Below, piece by piece: positions 1 to 17,580 of a stretch of DNA of 64,000 bases (position 1 is the first letter of the stretch; the number at the start of each line of letters is the position of its first letter). The translations under genes and the position numbers were made by a program. The DNA lies in assembly GCF_047663525.1 (NCBI RefSeq), contig NC_092601.1, forward strand, positions 20,062,001 through 20,126,000. The letters run 5' to 3'. This DNA comes from Anas platyrhynchos. Its lineage: Eukaryota; Chordata; Aves; Anseriformes; Anatidae. The notes beneath the pieces are model-generated. The model did no database searches and was not told the DNA's origin. It saw only the letters and a program-made list of their open reading frames with translations.

Positions 1-1640
1 GTTTGGTCTGGTTCTAGCAGATGAGACTAACACAAACCTTTATGTGGAGATAATTATTAATGCTTGAGGCTTTTTTGATTTGTATAGTACCAGTATAACT
101 TAGTCTGAGCAGGATTTTGTTTCTCTTTTTTTTTTCTTTTTTTTTTTTTTTTTTTTCACAAGTTATTTAGCAAGGAGACATTATTCTTGAATTCACTGGA
201 TGCATTTTGATCTTCTGGGATAATGCTTTTAATTACTTTCTTTTCATTCTTTTTGCATCTTTGGTGTCTTGCATTGGATATACGAGGACTGTTGCTTTGC
301 CTGGTCTACTGCTACTTCTGGCTGGCTTGCTTATGTTCCCTTAAGATCTCCTTTCTTCGTTACCAAAACATGCAGATTCCATACTATTGCCTCAGTTAGT
401 TTAATGCTGAACATGATATTACTGCTAAGGATATAACTTAGCTCAGTAAGTTGATAGATGTCTGCATAACACATCTGCTTTTTTGTTTGACTCTTGAAAA
501 ATGCCTAACTCAAGGTAGTTCTTGAAGTACCTAAAAATAAATAAATAAATAAATAAATAAAACTTAGCAGTATAAGGAAAACCTCATTCCATTATGTTCT
601 GCTAAAACAAGAGTATTCCTCATAGTGGATAGTTATGTACCTTATGTCACCTTTAAATACTTATGAAAGCTTATGGCATGAGAATTTTACATACTAATGT
701 TTTGAAGCTTTGTAAACTGCAAAAAAGTAAACAAAACCCTTAAAACCAACTTCTTGCCTCCTAGGAAATGCTTTCCTTAGGAATGTATCAGTTAGATTCA
801 TGTAATTTCTGATAGGGATCTAATTTTAAAAAAATGGGTCTTTTACTCAAGTGAAAATGTCATTTCTTCAGCAAGAAGCAGTATACACTGCTCATCTCTA
901 CCAGGAAAAAAACAGTTGCTGTATATCGCCTTTCTGTTTGGAGGCACGCTGTACTGCAGCTGTTTCCCCTCAGACAATAGAATGGATGAAACCACCATTA
1001 TGCTTTCTCATCAGCCAGATGAAAAATTGTGGGAAAGGAATTTGCAGGTGGCTTCGTGCTGTTTCACACGTCCCTGAATTAGAGATAATGAGGAAACAAG
1101 TGGTAGAAACAAAAACTTAAGCAAGGTTGAGATAAATTTTCTACAGTGTTAAAGATGAGCTTTGGGCAGTGGCCAGTTGCTGGCTGGCTGGATGCGCGTC
1201 TGAGGGTCTCTAACCAATTGTATGACAGATTTGGGCACATGGACAGCGTGTGGGGTTACGAGGAAAGTATATGTAGTAGTGAAAAAGGGCAAGAAATGTC
1301 TCCTGTACAAGAGCCATCAGGAGTGCGTGTCTTGCATCCCTTCAAAAAATTGTAGTGGTATTAGTGCTAGGTTGGAGATCTCCATTCACTCTCTTTTCTG
1401 ACAGCAAATCACTTCTACCTAGAATCTGACTTGAAAATTATATGTGTAACTGGTCCAGTAATGCAGGAAGATCTAGATGATACTGCATGCCTACTGTTGT
1501 TATTTTAGTATGGCCTTTGAGTATCTGCTATCTTACAGCTGTAAGGTGTGTTGCTCTATGAGAAAGGCAGTCAACTTGTTTGTTGACTGTCTGTTCTTCT
1601 GTTGTAGTTGAACTGTTTGTTAAAAGCCACTTATCTTTTC
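1..1640 (+). other. UBE2I intron, no gene seen
   Basis: This stretch lies upstream of UBE2I residue 51 and should be the intron before that exon. It holds a T-rich tract (about 125-156), an (AAAT)n run (533-561) and short chance ORFs. I recognise no exon, RNA gene or clear transposon here. Confidence 0.6.
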
Positions 1641-1644
1641 TCAA

Positions 1645-3600
1645 GACTGATTGAGAGGGCTTTAAACTAGGATCGGTGGGGGAGGGGGATACCCCTGAGG
1701 GGCATACCACTGAGATTAAGCGAAGGGATAAAGCACTGTCTGAGGGTGGCATGGCTGATGGGAGTATCTCTGCTGCTCTGGGGAGCACTACAGGTTCAGG
1801 AGCACACCTGAAATGCTTTTATACCAACACATCAATATGAGGAACAAACAGGATGAACTGGAAGCTTTGGTCTTTTTCTGGAGTATATTGTTGGTATTAG
1901 TGGGACTTGATGGGATGTATCCCATGACTGGTGTGCTGGAATGGAGAGCTATTGGTTGTTACGGACGGATAGGCAGGGCAGGCAAGGTGGGTGTGTTGCG
2001 TTTGTAGTAGGGAAGGGATTAGGCCCTTTGTCTTCAGGGATGATTCCATAGAGAGGCTCTGGGTGATTATTAAGAGGACTTATAGCAAAGCAGATATTGT
2101 CATGGGTGTCTGTTTACCAAGGATGATGGCACAAATGAGCTATTTTTTAGGCAGTTAGAGGAACATCTGGATTGGTTGCCCTCATCCGTATGGGACACTT
2201 CAACTTCCAATACATAAACTGGGAATGTCATATTACCATGACAAATAAGTCTGGAAAATTCCTGAAATATGCTAACGATGACTTCCTGTCACAAGTACTG
2301 CGGGAGCCAACTAGCCTTCCTGGATCTGTTGTTCAAGAATAGGAAAGGCCTTGTAGGAGATGTGTGGTAGATGGCTCGCTTGTACACAATGATCGTGAAA
2401 TAGTTGAATTGAAAATTTTGGTATAAGAAGAAAAAAGGTCTGAAGAGTTGCCACCCTGGACTTTAAGAAAGGAAATTTTAAGCTTGTCAGGGAACTAATT
2501 TAACAGTGTCCCTTTGGAATTGGCTCTAGAATTTGGGGGTCCACGAGAGCTGGTTGCTTTTCAAGAACTACCTTTTATAGACTCCGGAATGGGCAGTCCC
2601 ACTCTGCCACAAGATGAGTAAATGGGTCAGAAGACAAGCCTGGCCGAACAGGGAACTCTTCCTGGATCTTGGGCTAAAAAGTGACTAAAGTGACTAAGTG
2701 GGCTAAAATGTGACTTGGAAACAAGGTCTGGCTTCACAGGGAGAACACAGAGCTGCAGTTCACATCTGCAGGGAGAAAACAAGAAAAGCTAAAGCTCAGT
2801 GCTAGCCAGTGTGGTATCATACCACAAAAAAAAAAAAAAAAAGTTCTTGAGTATGTCAACAGCAAGAAGAGGTTAAAAGTAAATGCTGGGTTCTGCACTT
2901 GAGATGGAGTAATGCTGGACAGGGGTACAAGCTGGGAGATGAGTGAAGAGAAGCTATGCAGAAAAGGGATCTGGGGGTGCTGATGGACAGCGGGCTCCAC
3001 ATAAATCAGCAGCATGCCCCGGCAGCCAAGAGGGCAAACTGCATGTTGGGGTGCATTAAGCACAGCATAGCCTGGTGGTCAGAAGAGGTGATTCTCCTAT
3101 GTTTAGTGTTGGTGTGGCTTCACCTTGGGTATTGCATACAATTTCGGGCTCCACAGTATAAAAATGATACTGAGATACTTGAAAGCATCCAGAGGAGGGC
3201 AACAAAGCTGTTAAAAGGGCTGCGAGGAGAGTTTGAGAACACTTGGTTGTCTAGTCTGGAGAAAAGGAGGTTTAGAGACAACCTTGTTGCTCTCTGCAGC
3301 TTCCTGCGGAGGGGAGGTGCAGACCTCTTCTCCCTGGGAACTGGCAAGGACACATGGGAACGGCACAGAGCTGTGCCAGGGGAGCGTCAGACGTTAAAAA
3401 AAAATTCTTTGTCATGAGGGTGGTCAAACTGTGCAACAGGCTTCCTGGAGGGGTGGTTGTTGCCTCATGCTTGTCAGCATTCAGGAGGCATTTGGACGGT
3501 GCCCTCAATGTGCTTTAACTTTAGTTTAGCCCTGAAATGGTCGTGCAGGTGGATTTGACCTTTGTAGGTTTCTTCCAACTGAACTTGTCTGTTGTAAGAC
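1645..3600 (+). mobile_element. CR1 LINE, decayed, with internal deletion
   Basis: A 5'-truncated CR1 retrotransposon in sense orientation inside a UBE2I intron. It opens at the ORF1/ORF2 junction (ggctttaaactag near 1660). The ORF2 start is readable at about 1812-1860 (LKCFYTN-like, then MRNKQDELEAL). Endonuclease-like text follows, with frameshifts. Near 2824-2900 a run of about 19 A leads to a FEYVNSKK-like motif, which jumps directly to the KCWVLHL-like motif. The reverse transcriptase palm between them is absent. 2956-3417 remains open and encodes the ORF2 C-terminal region (GCIKHSIAWWSEEV, ILESIQRRATKLLKGL). The 3' end is the usual cctttgtaggtttcttccaactgaac near 3590. Inactive. Confidence 0.9.
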
Positions 3601-4919
3601 TGAAAGCAAACAAAATAAAAGTTTATCCTTTCTAGTCTTCTAAAAAACTGACAGGTTAGTCTCTTCTGAGAAGTTACAGAGACTAGATATTACCAGTTGA
3701 TGACAACTGACTGTTCAGAACCATTTCTTTAAATATATCAAATGTAATCGAACCCATTCACTTCTAAAAACAGCTTCCTTAGTATTCTCTAACACAATTT
3801 TTTTTCACATTCTAACTCAAATCTTTACATTTTTGCTGTTACTTACTGTGCAGAGCTTTCCTTTTTTCTTCTCCAGGAAAAAGCATTTAATTCAGGTAGG
3901 GAAGAATTGGGTATTTCCTCCTAAGGTGGTCTTCAGTCATACCTGTCTGTACCTGAGGCTGAGATTTAATCATTTACTTTGATAAGATGCAAGACCATCT
4001 CGACTCCAGTTTGCCTGTTAAGAACAACCCAGCATGTACTTCCCTTTCAGTAATCCGATAGCAAGGGCAGTTCATGGAGAAATGGTCTGAATTTTACATC
4101 TATAAAGAACTTTTCTGTATATCTACACTTCTTACCAGAAATCAGTTTGTCAGTAAAGGGCTTTTCTCCTTTTTTTTTTTTTTTTTTTTTCTTCAAGTAA
4201 GATGGCAAGGAGTGATATATTTGAGATGTGCTTTTTGTCTTTTCCTAGGTGTTTTTAGTTTCTTAGATGACCCTACTGAGTAGTGCTGTTTTACCTAGTC
4301 ATCTGTGTAGCACAGGAATTGCTTTTTTCAAAGCTCTTGATTTCTGATAACTTCTTGGAACTTCAGAAAAATGTAATCTGCAAAGCTACATGCTACCAAA
4401 TACAAGCAGATTAATTTAGACTAGTAAATCTCACCTTAATTGTAGCAATACTACAGTGCTCTCTATTGTTTTGCCCACATTTTGTTGAGCAAATATATTG
4501 GCAAAATAGAAGCCATTTTTATTCAGCTGCTTAAGGGGTATATACGTATCCTATCTTCTCAGACTTGGTTTAAGTGGGCATATAATGTCTCCCTTGTTAC
4601 ATGCATACAATTTAGAACTTTTAAATATTCTGTTTCTTACATGCTTTATACTTGTATATGGAATTCATTTTTTTATCAGATCTATTGGTGTCTTAGTACC
4701 ACTTTGAGGCTGTGAAGAAGTGGAAAAGCTTTTTTTTTTTTTTTTTTTTTTTTTTAACTTGTTGTGTCAGTGGGATAACTCATGTCAGTGTAGGCAGCAT
4801 ACTATCATATGGGACAGTTGTTTTCCTCCAGTGTAGAAGAAAGTGTCTTATGTTTTGGCTCGGAAACCGTTTGACTTTTCTTTGCAGTAATCAAAACTCT
4901 ACCTTAACTTCTTTTATAG

Positions 4920-10166
<5,247 letters not shown>

Positions 10167-10766
10167 GCATCTGTCATGCAGCATCTTAAAAAGGAAGGGA
10201 TTGGTTTGGCAAGAACTTGTTTACAAAACTTTTGCAAAATCTAATGTTGCTATGTACAATTAATATCCACTTAAGGGAGGGGGTTGTATGTGTGCCATTT
10301 TCCATATTCGCCACTTGTATACAGTTCTAAATTTGCTGAATTGCCCCCAGTTTTTTCATACAGGGTCTCTTCCTTCAGTCTTTTGTATTTTTGATTGTTA
10401 TGTAAAACTTGCTTTTATTTTAATATTGATGTCAGTATTTCAACTGCTGTAAAATTATAAACTTTTATACTTCTATAAATTCACTAGTATCTTTAGTTAC
10501 TTTGCTATCTGATGCAGGCATGCTTTAAAATGTTAGAACTATATTTAGCCTTTAGCTGGCTGTATGAGAAAAAAATCATGCCCTCCACCCCCTTCCCTCC
10601 CTGAATTTGTTTTTCTATCTTTCAGAAACTAGGTTGTTATTGCTTAAGAGCCTCTGAGATCCAAAGTCAGCCAGCATCCTTATTCTGCATCACTTCCTTT
10701 GTGTTTATATGGCGTTCTGTCTGTGTTGCTGTTTAGAGTAAATAAACTGTTTATATAAAGGGCTTT
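10167..10766 (+). terminator. UBE2I: UBE2I 3' UTR and polyadenylation signal
   Basis: After the stop codon there is about 600 bp of AT-rich sequence without coding potential. It ends with AATAAA at 10741-10746, followed by a T/G-rich stretch (ggctttgtttcattatc) typical of a downstream element. The mRNA 3' end is therefore expected near 10760-10766. The exact cleavage base is inferred. Confidence 0.75.
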
Positions 10767-12728
10767 GTTTCATTATCTTCATTAAAATTAAGACTGCCAT
10801 TTAAATGGCTGTGAACACAAATCAGTTTTTAAGGTCTGTGATGCTGTACTTCTCAGATGTTGCCCTCATTTTCTGCCTCCCTACCCCTGACACAAGTATG
10901 GTCTTGTCTTTGGGCCCTAAATCATGATTATTCACAGCTGTTCCACACACTAACAGTTCCTTAAACAGCATATAGAATTGTGTGACTTGCTAGACACCAA
11001 TTGCATACTATACATGATGGGATTGACATACTGGTATAACCACTTTAATATAAAATATCAAGAGCATATTTTAACATGAACAATAATAGGAACTGTCCAG
11101 GGAACGTACAGGGACAAAGAGCATCTGGGGATTTTAAATACTTAATCATCAGAAATACCTCTGTGCCTTCTTCCATGTGTCAATGTATATAGGTTTTAGG
11201 AAAAGGATGTGCTCTATGCTATTAGTTTCCTTCTGTAAAGAAAATCAGTTAAATTATGTAAGTTATTTTTCATGTATGTTAAGTTGATATGCCCTCTATT
11301 AAACTTGACTCTTTTTTTTATTGTATTTTTAGTCGGAATAATTCTGGAAAAAAAAATGAAGTATGAAGAGCTTTGTTCCATCTGAGCTGTAGCTTTTTCA
11401 GTGCTTCTTTTATTAAAAACTGGTTACTACTAGAGACTCGAGTTACCTTAAGTGTGATACAGCCCTTCTTTTAGATCTGCTGTATTTGTCTGCATCTGAT
11501 TGTGAGAGCTCTGTAAAATGACAGCGCTCCCTCGAATGAGAGTAGTTAGCACACTTGCATTATTCCTGGTCCTTTAAAAAAAAATTGATTGCTTCCTTTT
11601 TGCTATCTAGAAGTCCTTGTTGCAACATCTCATTTGGGAAACTGGGGTGGGAAAGTCGAGGAACTGCTAAAGGAAGAGATTCTGTGTTAGATTTATTGAC
11701 TTGAACTTCTTTTTGAAGGGAAACAATATTTGTACTATTAAAACTGCTGACGTAACTCTGAGTTGTATCGTCCAGGAGAGCTAGAATTTCATCTGTAGTA
11801 ACAGATGAAAATCTTGCTGTGGCTTGAAGAAGTTGCATATGCAAAGGTAATATGGACTGTCCTTAGTATATTCAATTCTGCTGAAGCATTCATGGAGTTT
11901 AGGTTTAAAATCTTAAACCTAAGATTAAGTTCCACTTGTGGTTCAGGATACTCAGAGTATTCTATTTAAATGTACAGAAACCAGGATACATCTGCTAACA
12001 GCTCCACTTTCACTATATAAATAAACAAGCATATGGAGAAGTGAACAAAGATACTAGTGCTAATTTGAGTCTCGTACTCAGATCTTTAAGGGTCAATGTA
12101 CACTTGTGACTAAGAGCTATTTCAAGTAATGCAAATGCAGTCAGATGGCATGTTCAACAATGCTATCTGAAATTTTACGGCAAATTTATGAATATGAAAT
12201 GTTCAAGTGTATGTTGCTTGGGACTGCTTATAGCTGAGTAAATTAAAAACTAACAATGTTACTGAAAAGACATACTGAGGTTTTAAAACTATTTGAGGAA
12301 GCATTTTTCCTTTTAGGCGTTTTGTTTATCCTAAATATCCTAGATGAAGTAGTTGAAATGTATATAGCAGGCTTAAGCCTGCAAAAACAAGTAAGGTTTC
12401 TTAAGTGGTAGATGCTCAGAACAGGGCAACAACTTAGTTGTGTTTTCCAGCTAAGATATACTTCAGAAATTAGAACTGTTTTCTACAATGCATGAGTAGC
12501 TAGAAGTAATACCTCTAAATCACTCACCAGAACCATTCGTTATGAGTTTTTACTTACGTAACTAAGCTTTGCAACCTTAATGTAATCATTCCATAAACAA
12601 TTACCTAAAAGTTAAATAACCTAAAAGCTTTATATGCATTATTCGATTTATAAGCCTATATGTAACCTGAGATTAGAAGCTCACCTAAACAAATGTGTTT
12701 GCTAAGTATCTACTTACAGATTAAAAAG
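10767..12728. other. Convergent intergenic region between UBE2I and TSR3
   Basis: AT-rich DNA lies between the UBE2I poly(A) region and the possible LTR at 12729. The only item standing out is a 94-codon minus-strand open frame at 11560-11844, listed separately. No tRNA, rRNA or recognised repeat was seen. In mammals BAIAP3 lies in this position; no exon resembling it was recognised here. Confidence 0.5.
11560..11844 (-). other. Unassigned open reading frame, possible terminal coding exon
   Basis: A minus-strand frame of 94 codons ends at TAA. It has no ATG at its start (the first codon of the frame is TTG). A plausible splice acceptor (cttcttcaagccacag, with an actaag-like branch site upstream) lies just inside it on the minus strand near 11825. 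The predicted peptide is rich in S, T, L and Q (for example FSSVTTDEILALLDDTTQ) and is not obvious low-complexity sequence. I do not recognise the protein and found no partner exon. It could be the last exon of an unknown gene, an alternative TSR3 3' exon, or chance in AT-rich DNA. Confidence 0.25.
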
Positions 12729-13115
12729 TGTGGCGTTTGGACTGCACAACACCAGGGTTCTTTAATGATCAGTAACTGCTGCTACTTTATTATACATAGC
12801 TTCATTATCCATGTTGCCTCCCCATACTGAGGACAGGCTCCCTTCTTAGATTATTTGCCCCACAGCAGCCCTTTTCCACTAGTCATGAGTCAACAATGCA
12901 GCCTGGAAACCACCCAGCCAGCAAGTTCCATGCCTTAACAGCTGGCGAATAGGCAAACCAGAACGGCAAGGCATCTCCTGAATCACCCTTCTTTGTTCCC
13001 TCTAAACTCTTTACATTCCTGATGGCCTCATCGCTAAAAGCCCGATGTTACCACCAACCATAGGGCTTGTCGACTCCCATGGCCACACTCCCGCAAAGAA
13101 GTCGCAGGGTTAACA
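12729..13115 (-). mobile_element. Possible solo LTR of an endogenous retrovirus
   Basis: A block of about 387 bp richer in GC than its flanks. Read on the minus strand it begins TGTTAACCC and ends AACGCCACA, the TG...CA layout of LTRs. An AATAAA (minus strand, 12786-12791) lies about 60 bp before its end and is followed by a GGTGTTGTGCAG-like U5 stretch. No clear target-site duplication is seen: the flanks are aaaaag on the left and agaaaa on the right. The family was not recognised. It could instead be unrelated unique DNA. Confidence 0.35.
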
Positions 13116-13121
13116 AGAAAA

Positions 13122-13127
13122 TTTATT
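13122..13127 (-). terminator. TSR3: TSR3 polyadenylation signal
   Basis: TTTATT on the plus strand, that is AATAAA on the TSR3 strand, lies 81 bp past the TSR3 stop codon. It is the first canonical signal after the stop and gives a very short 3' UTR. Confidence 0.65.
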
Positions 13128-13207
13128 TATGTAAAATATTACACCTCTTTAGGACTGTTGGGGTGTTCTTACTATTAATATATTAACTTTTCAAATAGTT
13201 TTACTGG

Positions 13208-16200
13208 CTACTGTTGCAGAAACTTTCCAGTGCTATCTTCTTCGGGACTGCTCTCATTACTGCTCTCACTGATGTCATCTGGAGTGCTCACAATGTCGTC
13301 CTCAGATTCTTCATTACTTTCTTCTATTCTGGAAATGTTTTTCAGGATTATAAAAGTACAATTTCTGATAAGAAAATTAATGCTTAAATTAAACTTTATT
13401 ACCCTGGGGAACTGATTGGTCTATTGGGATTAGAAAATTCTTTTCCTGAGTCAACATCAAATGGATCTGAAAAAAGAAAAGATGTATAGATAAAGCAGGC
13501 TTTTTATTTATTTTTGTGTGTGCTAAAACAAAACATTGACAGGGAGGGGCAGACATGCAGCCTGGCCAAAACCTGTTCCACATTCCAGTCTTCTTACTGC
13601 TAAGAGTTTCCCTTCCCAAGGAGTTGTAGTAGCTCTTGAGGGACAGTCAGACTGTGCACATAGGTTTTTAAGACTTTTGGTAAGAAAACATGCATGTTCT
13701 TGTAATTGTTTAATTCTAAAAAGGTTATCTAGTTAGTTCATGGCTACTGAAAGGTGAGGTCTAGCTCTTACTGCTGAGTAAAAGTAATGCTAGACTTACG
13801 TTGGTCTGCTCAGCTGGGGAGAACTGTTACAAGGCATGGCAGCTTTGATACTACATCCAGAAATACACAGGACTTTGTGGAAGTCTGCCTTATTCAGCAT
13901 CATGATGTTGCCCCTTAACATCTGTCTTCAGTTTAATGTAACTGTAATTAGGCTTCCAGCAAACAGGACTACTTTATTCAACCTAGTTTGTCATAATGAA
14001 GAGACTGAAGTTGAGAGAAACTAGAGCCTGTCTGCCATGTCTTTACAGTAAGGTCCACTGTCCTATTTTTATTGGACGTAATACCTCTGAAACAGAAATT
14101 GTCTTCATATGCTCTCATACTGGCTTTGATACAGTCTTTTCTGTGCTGCCTTGAATAAGACCAAGCATTTGTCTGTGAATACAACCTAAAATACCAAGAC
14201 ACCGGTAAATTAATCTCCACTTATAAGGTACTTTCATTATCTATACAGATTTGCTTTTAAATATCTGTTATTGACTATATAAATATATCGATTAAAGGTT
14301 TTTCCTTTTCTAACTTGCTGTTAGACTGCATGCCTGTATTTCTCTTACAGGCCTGCTGAATTACTAGTCCTCTTTACTCATACTCTGCTTTTAGTTTTTG
14401 TAGATACAAGGAGGAAGATGCATAATATATTTTTACTCCTTAGTCCTCTAATATCCTTAGTTTAATTGAGGTACCTGTTCCATGGTTCAGCTAAATATTT
14501 AAATATACTACTATAGGTGTTAAATTGCTACAGTCTTTCATCTTTTTGGGTTGGAAAAAAATAAACTTGCTTATAAGAGAATACATATTATAAAGACAAT
14601 GATGTATGTCAACAAAGCTCTTCTTTGCCAGTATTTGATGAGTTTGAAGGAAAAAATTGCAAGAAGACTCTTGAAGAAAAAGAGGAGGGAAAAGGGTTCT
14701 GCTTTTTTTTTTTTTTCCCCTTACCTATTTCTTCTCTTGTTTCCTGGACACTGGTTAAAAAATCCTTTTCAACCCCAAGCACTTCTTCCTGGCAATGACA
14801 AGCTGCATATTTTTCCAAGAGATTTTTGTTCAAGTCAAGAAATGCCTTCCCCCATTTAAATTTCCTTAGAAGAAGGGTGGCTAGGTCTGGAAATCCTTTA
14901 ACAGAAAATAAATTATCAGTGTACTTCAGTGTGAGATTTCACTCAGCTTATTGATTTCTAAGTTTAGCACCTACCTACATATTGCTACAGGAATGAGATG
15001 TTTGCCAGCATTTTTTTAGTATTCAGGGATTCCAATTTTTAAAAATATTAATGTTTGTTTTTTTTTTTTTTTAATTTCAGTTTAACTTGAAATATTTAAT
15101 TAAGGAAAAGTTAATAGCTGTTTTGTAAATCTTATATCAAAAATATTTTGTACAGGTAACATTTCAGGCTATAGCCCCCACGGTCCTTCAGTAAAAGAGC
15201 AATTGTACGTACCATATTTTCAGAAGGTAAGATCTGTCTGCAGTGTAGTAGAGGAAGTCTGTTCAGTTGTCAGGAAAGTTCTGTCATGAGTTTGCAAAAC
15301 AACTGCAGAGTGGGCAATTTCTTTTATTGTTCTTAATCAGAATGCACCCAGTTAACAGCTTTAACCTCTCATGAAGACAGAGGTGACCAAGGAATCATGC
15401 TGTTTTCTCTAGCTTTTTTTTTTTTTTTACAAGAATTTTTTTAACACTACGTATCACCTTGACAAAACCTGGATCATCAGTTCACGTATCCTCTTTAGTA
15501 TATGACAAACTTCTCCCCAGAGATACCTCAATGGCTACCAAGTACAAGCACTTGGAAGAAAACTAGACAATTTATCTCATTATAAATTCAAGACCAAACT
15601 GATGATCACTGGGTCAGCATTACAGTTTATTCTATCGAAGATTATCTCCTCATTATATGAAGGACATGAGAATTTCTGGTACGTATTTTGCATTTAACAC
15701 AAAGTAGCCTACCAGCAATGCAAAAAGCTGCTGCAAAAGCTTCCACACAAGATAGCTTGCACGGCCGGCCATAATTTACAGGATTTGCAGCCACCAGGTA
15801 AGGCAGCAGCCGTAGATGACTTCCTCTTATTCTCTTAAAGGGAGTTTCTTCTAATTTAGCCCATGAGCAATCTATGACTGCAATTCCATTCTGAGCAATG
15901 ATATGCCTGGAAAGAGAAACATTACTGTATTTGAAAAAATATTTGTAATTGTATTGATAAAGTAAATTAAAGTGAGAATTCCAATTGCCACTTAATGCTG
16001 GTGATCAATTTGCATACCTCCCCCTTTGTCAATAAAAAGTATATATTTTACAGGGATTAAAATACAGATGCAATAAGACAGGACAGTATATTTTCCTTCA
16101 GAAGCTGCATACAGCAAGTAAGGTTTCAAACTAAAAATGCAAAATTGAAGGATTAAAACATAACAGAAGTTTAGTTATAAGTAACGTTGGCATTCTTAGG

Positions 16201-17171
16201 AGAACATCAAAGTTCGGATTTAAATTCTCAACTAGCTTCTAAAGACTAATATTTCTCTGAATACATCTTTATAAAAATTCTGCAGACACATTTGAAGAAC
16301 ATTCTCAAAGTTCTTCCAAAAGAAGTTACAGTTAATGCCTTGTGTTGCCGAAGTCTAAGAACTTGAATGTAGTAGCTATAGGCCCACGTGATTCTGAGCA
16401 TATTAACCTACAAACCACGTACTTTGATCACACGTTTTTCTCACCTAACTCCAGCTACGTAGAAATCGTAACTGGACTTAGTAAAATGGCTGTATTTCTC
16501 ATTCTCTTCTAATAATTGTTAATATAATGCAACAGAAGACCAAATGTATCCCGTTGCACAGTTCCGGCCATGAATCAGTGATTAAAACGTTCTCCCTAAT
16601 GCACCAACATGCAGTCTCTGAGCATCACAATAGCGTTTGAGCCAAATGTTCTTCCACACAGCCTGCGCTTCCACCTGCATCGCAAACAGGCGGTGAGATC
16701 ATTTGAACATAGGCCTCATCAGCGACTTACCTGTCGGCTGGAGAAACATATACGGTAGCTAGAGGGCTGAGAACGAGGCCTGGGAATCTCTGGCTGAGGC
16801 GCAGGGTTCGGAGCAGCCCTTTTCGGGCCAATTTCCTCCCGGTGCATTTCTTGGGATCGCAATGTCCGAGCTCCCACATGGCAAGCGGGCACGGGAACTT
16901 CGCCTCCCGGGTTTCCCCCTCAGCCCCTCGCTCTCCCTCCAGGCAAGCTGAAAACAGCACCGCGCGTTAGTCGGGGGCGGCCAGCCGTCCCGCTCGGCGG
17001 CCCGCCTCCGCTAGGCCGCCGCTCGGCACGGAGCCCGCGGCACGCTCCCGCACCTCTCAGCGCGGCCTCCGCTTCCGCAGCGAAGGTGTCGAGGCTGCGA
17101 GGGCCGCGCCGCGCGCCCCTCGGCGGGGCAGCGGCACCGGCGGGCCGCGGCGGACGCCTGCCGCGCCTCAT
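13208..17171 (-). CDS. TSR3: 18S rRNA aminocarboxypropyltransferase TSR3, complete
   Basis: TSR3 transfers the 3-amino-3-carboxypropyl group of S-adenosylmethionine to a hypermodified pseudouridine of 18S rRNA late in 40S maturation, in the cytoplasm. Six exons in minus-strand order: 17171-17054, 16947-16731, 15906-15713, 14895-14725, 13466-13403 and 13328-13208 (stop TAG). All borders are GT-AG, the frame is continuous, and the protein has 294 residues. Residues 1-39 are a basic low-complexity leader. The conserved core starts at about residue 57 with [20 protein letters not shown] and continues through [46 protein letters not shown] and [16 protein letters not shown]. The last 40 residues are rich in E, S and D, as in other TSR3 proteins. 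It starts 50 bp from GNPTG in divergent orientation, so the two share a promoter. The ATG used is the only one fitting the GC-rich first exon. Confidence 0.95.
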
Positions 17172-17580
17172 GCTGCCGCGGCTGGGCGGAGCGGCCGCTT
17201 CCCTTTCCGGCGGAGGCGACGATGGCGGCCGCTCGGATGCTGCGGGCGGTGGTGGGCGCGGCGCTGGGTGAGGGCGCGGGCGGTCCGCCGGTCGGCCCCT
17301 CCGCCCCTCCTCCGCCCGCTAACCGTTCTCTGCTCGGCAGGTCTCCTCGCCGCGGCGGGCAAGATGAAGGTCGTGGAGGAGCCAAACACGTTCGGGTGCG
17401 TGCCCGTCGCTCGCCGCGGCCCACCCGGACCTGGTGGGCTCGGGTCCTTCTGCTGCTCGCTGTACGGCAGCCCGCGCCCTGCCCCGGCGGAGCACCAGGC
17501 GGGCCGGGGCCGCTCTGCCGACCCGTCCGGGGGCCGCGAGGAGGGACCGCCGTGCGCGGTGCGGGTGAGGCAACAGCTGG
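16840..17580. promoter_or_regulatory. CpG island, bidirectional TSR3/GNPTG promoter
   Basis: The start codons of TSR3 (minus, 17169-17171) and GNPTG (plus, 17222-17224) are separated by 50 bp. The gap contains a GGGCGG box (17184-17189), ETS-like GGAA elements (CTTCC at 17199-17202 and TTCCGG at 17205-17210), and no TATA box. The GNPTG start sits in GACGATGGCGGCC, which fits a YY1 site overlapping the start codon. The island is dense in CpG and includes the first exons of both genes. Factor binding is inferred from motifs. Confidence 0.85.
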
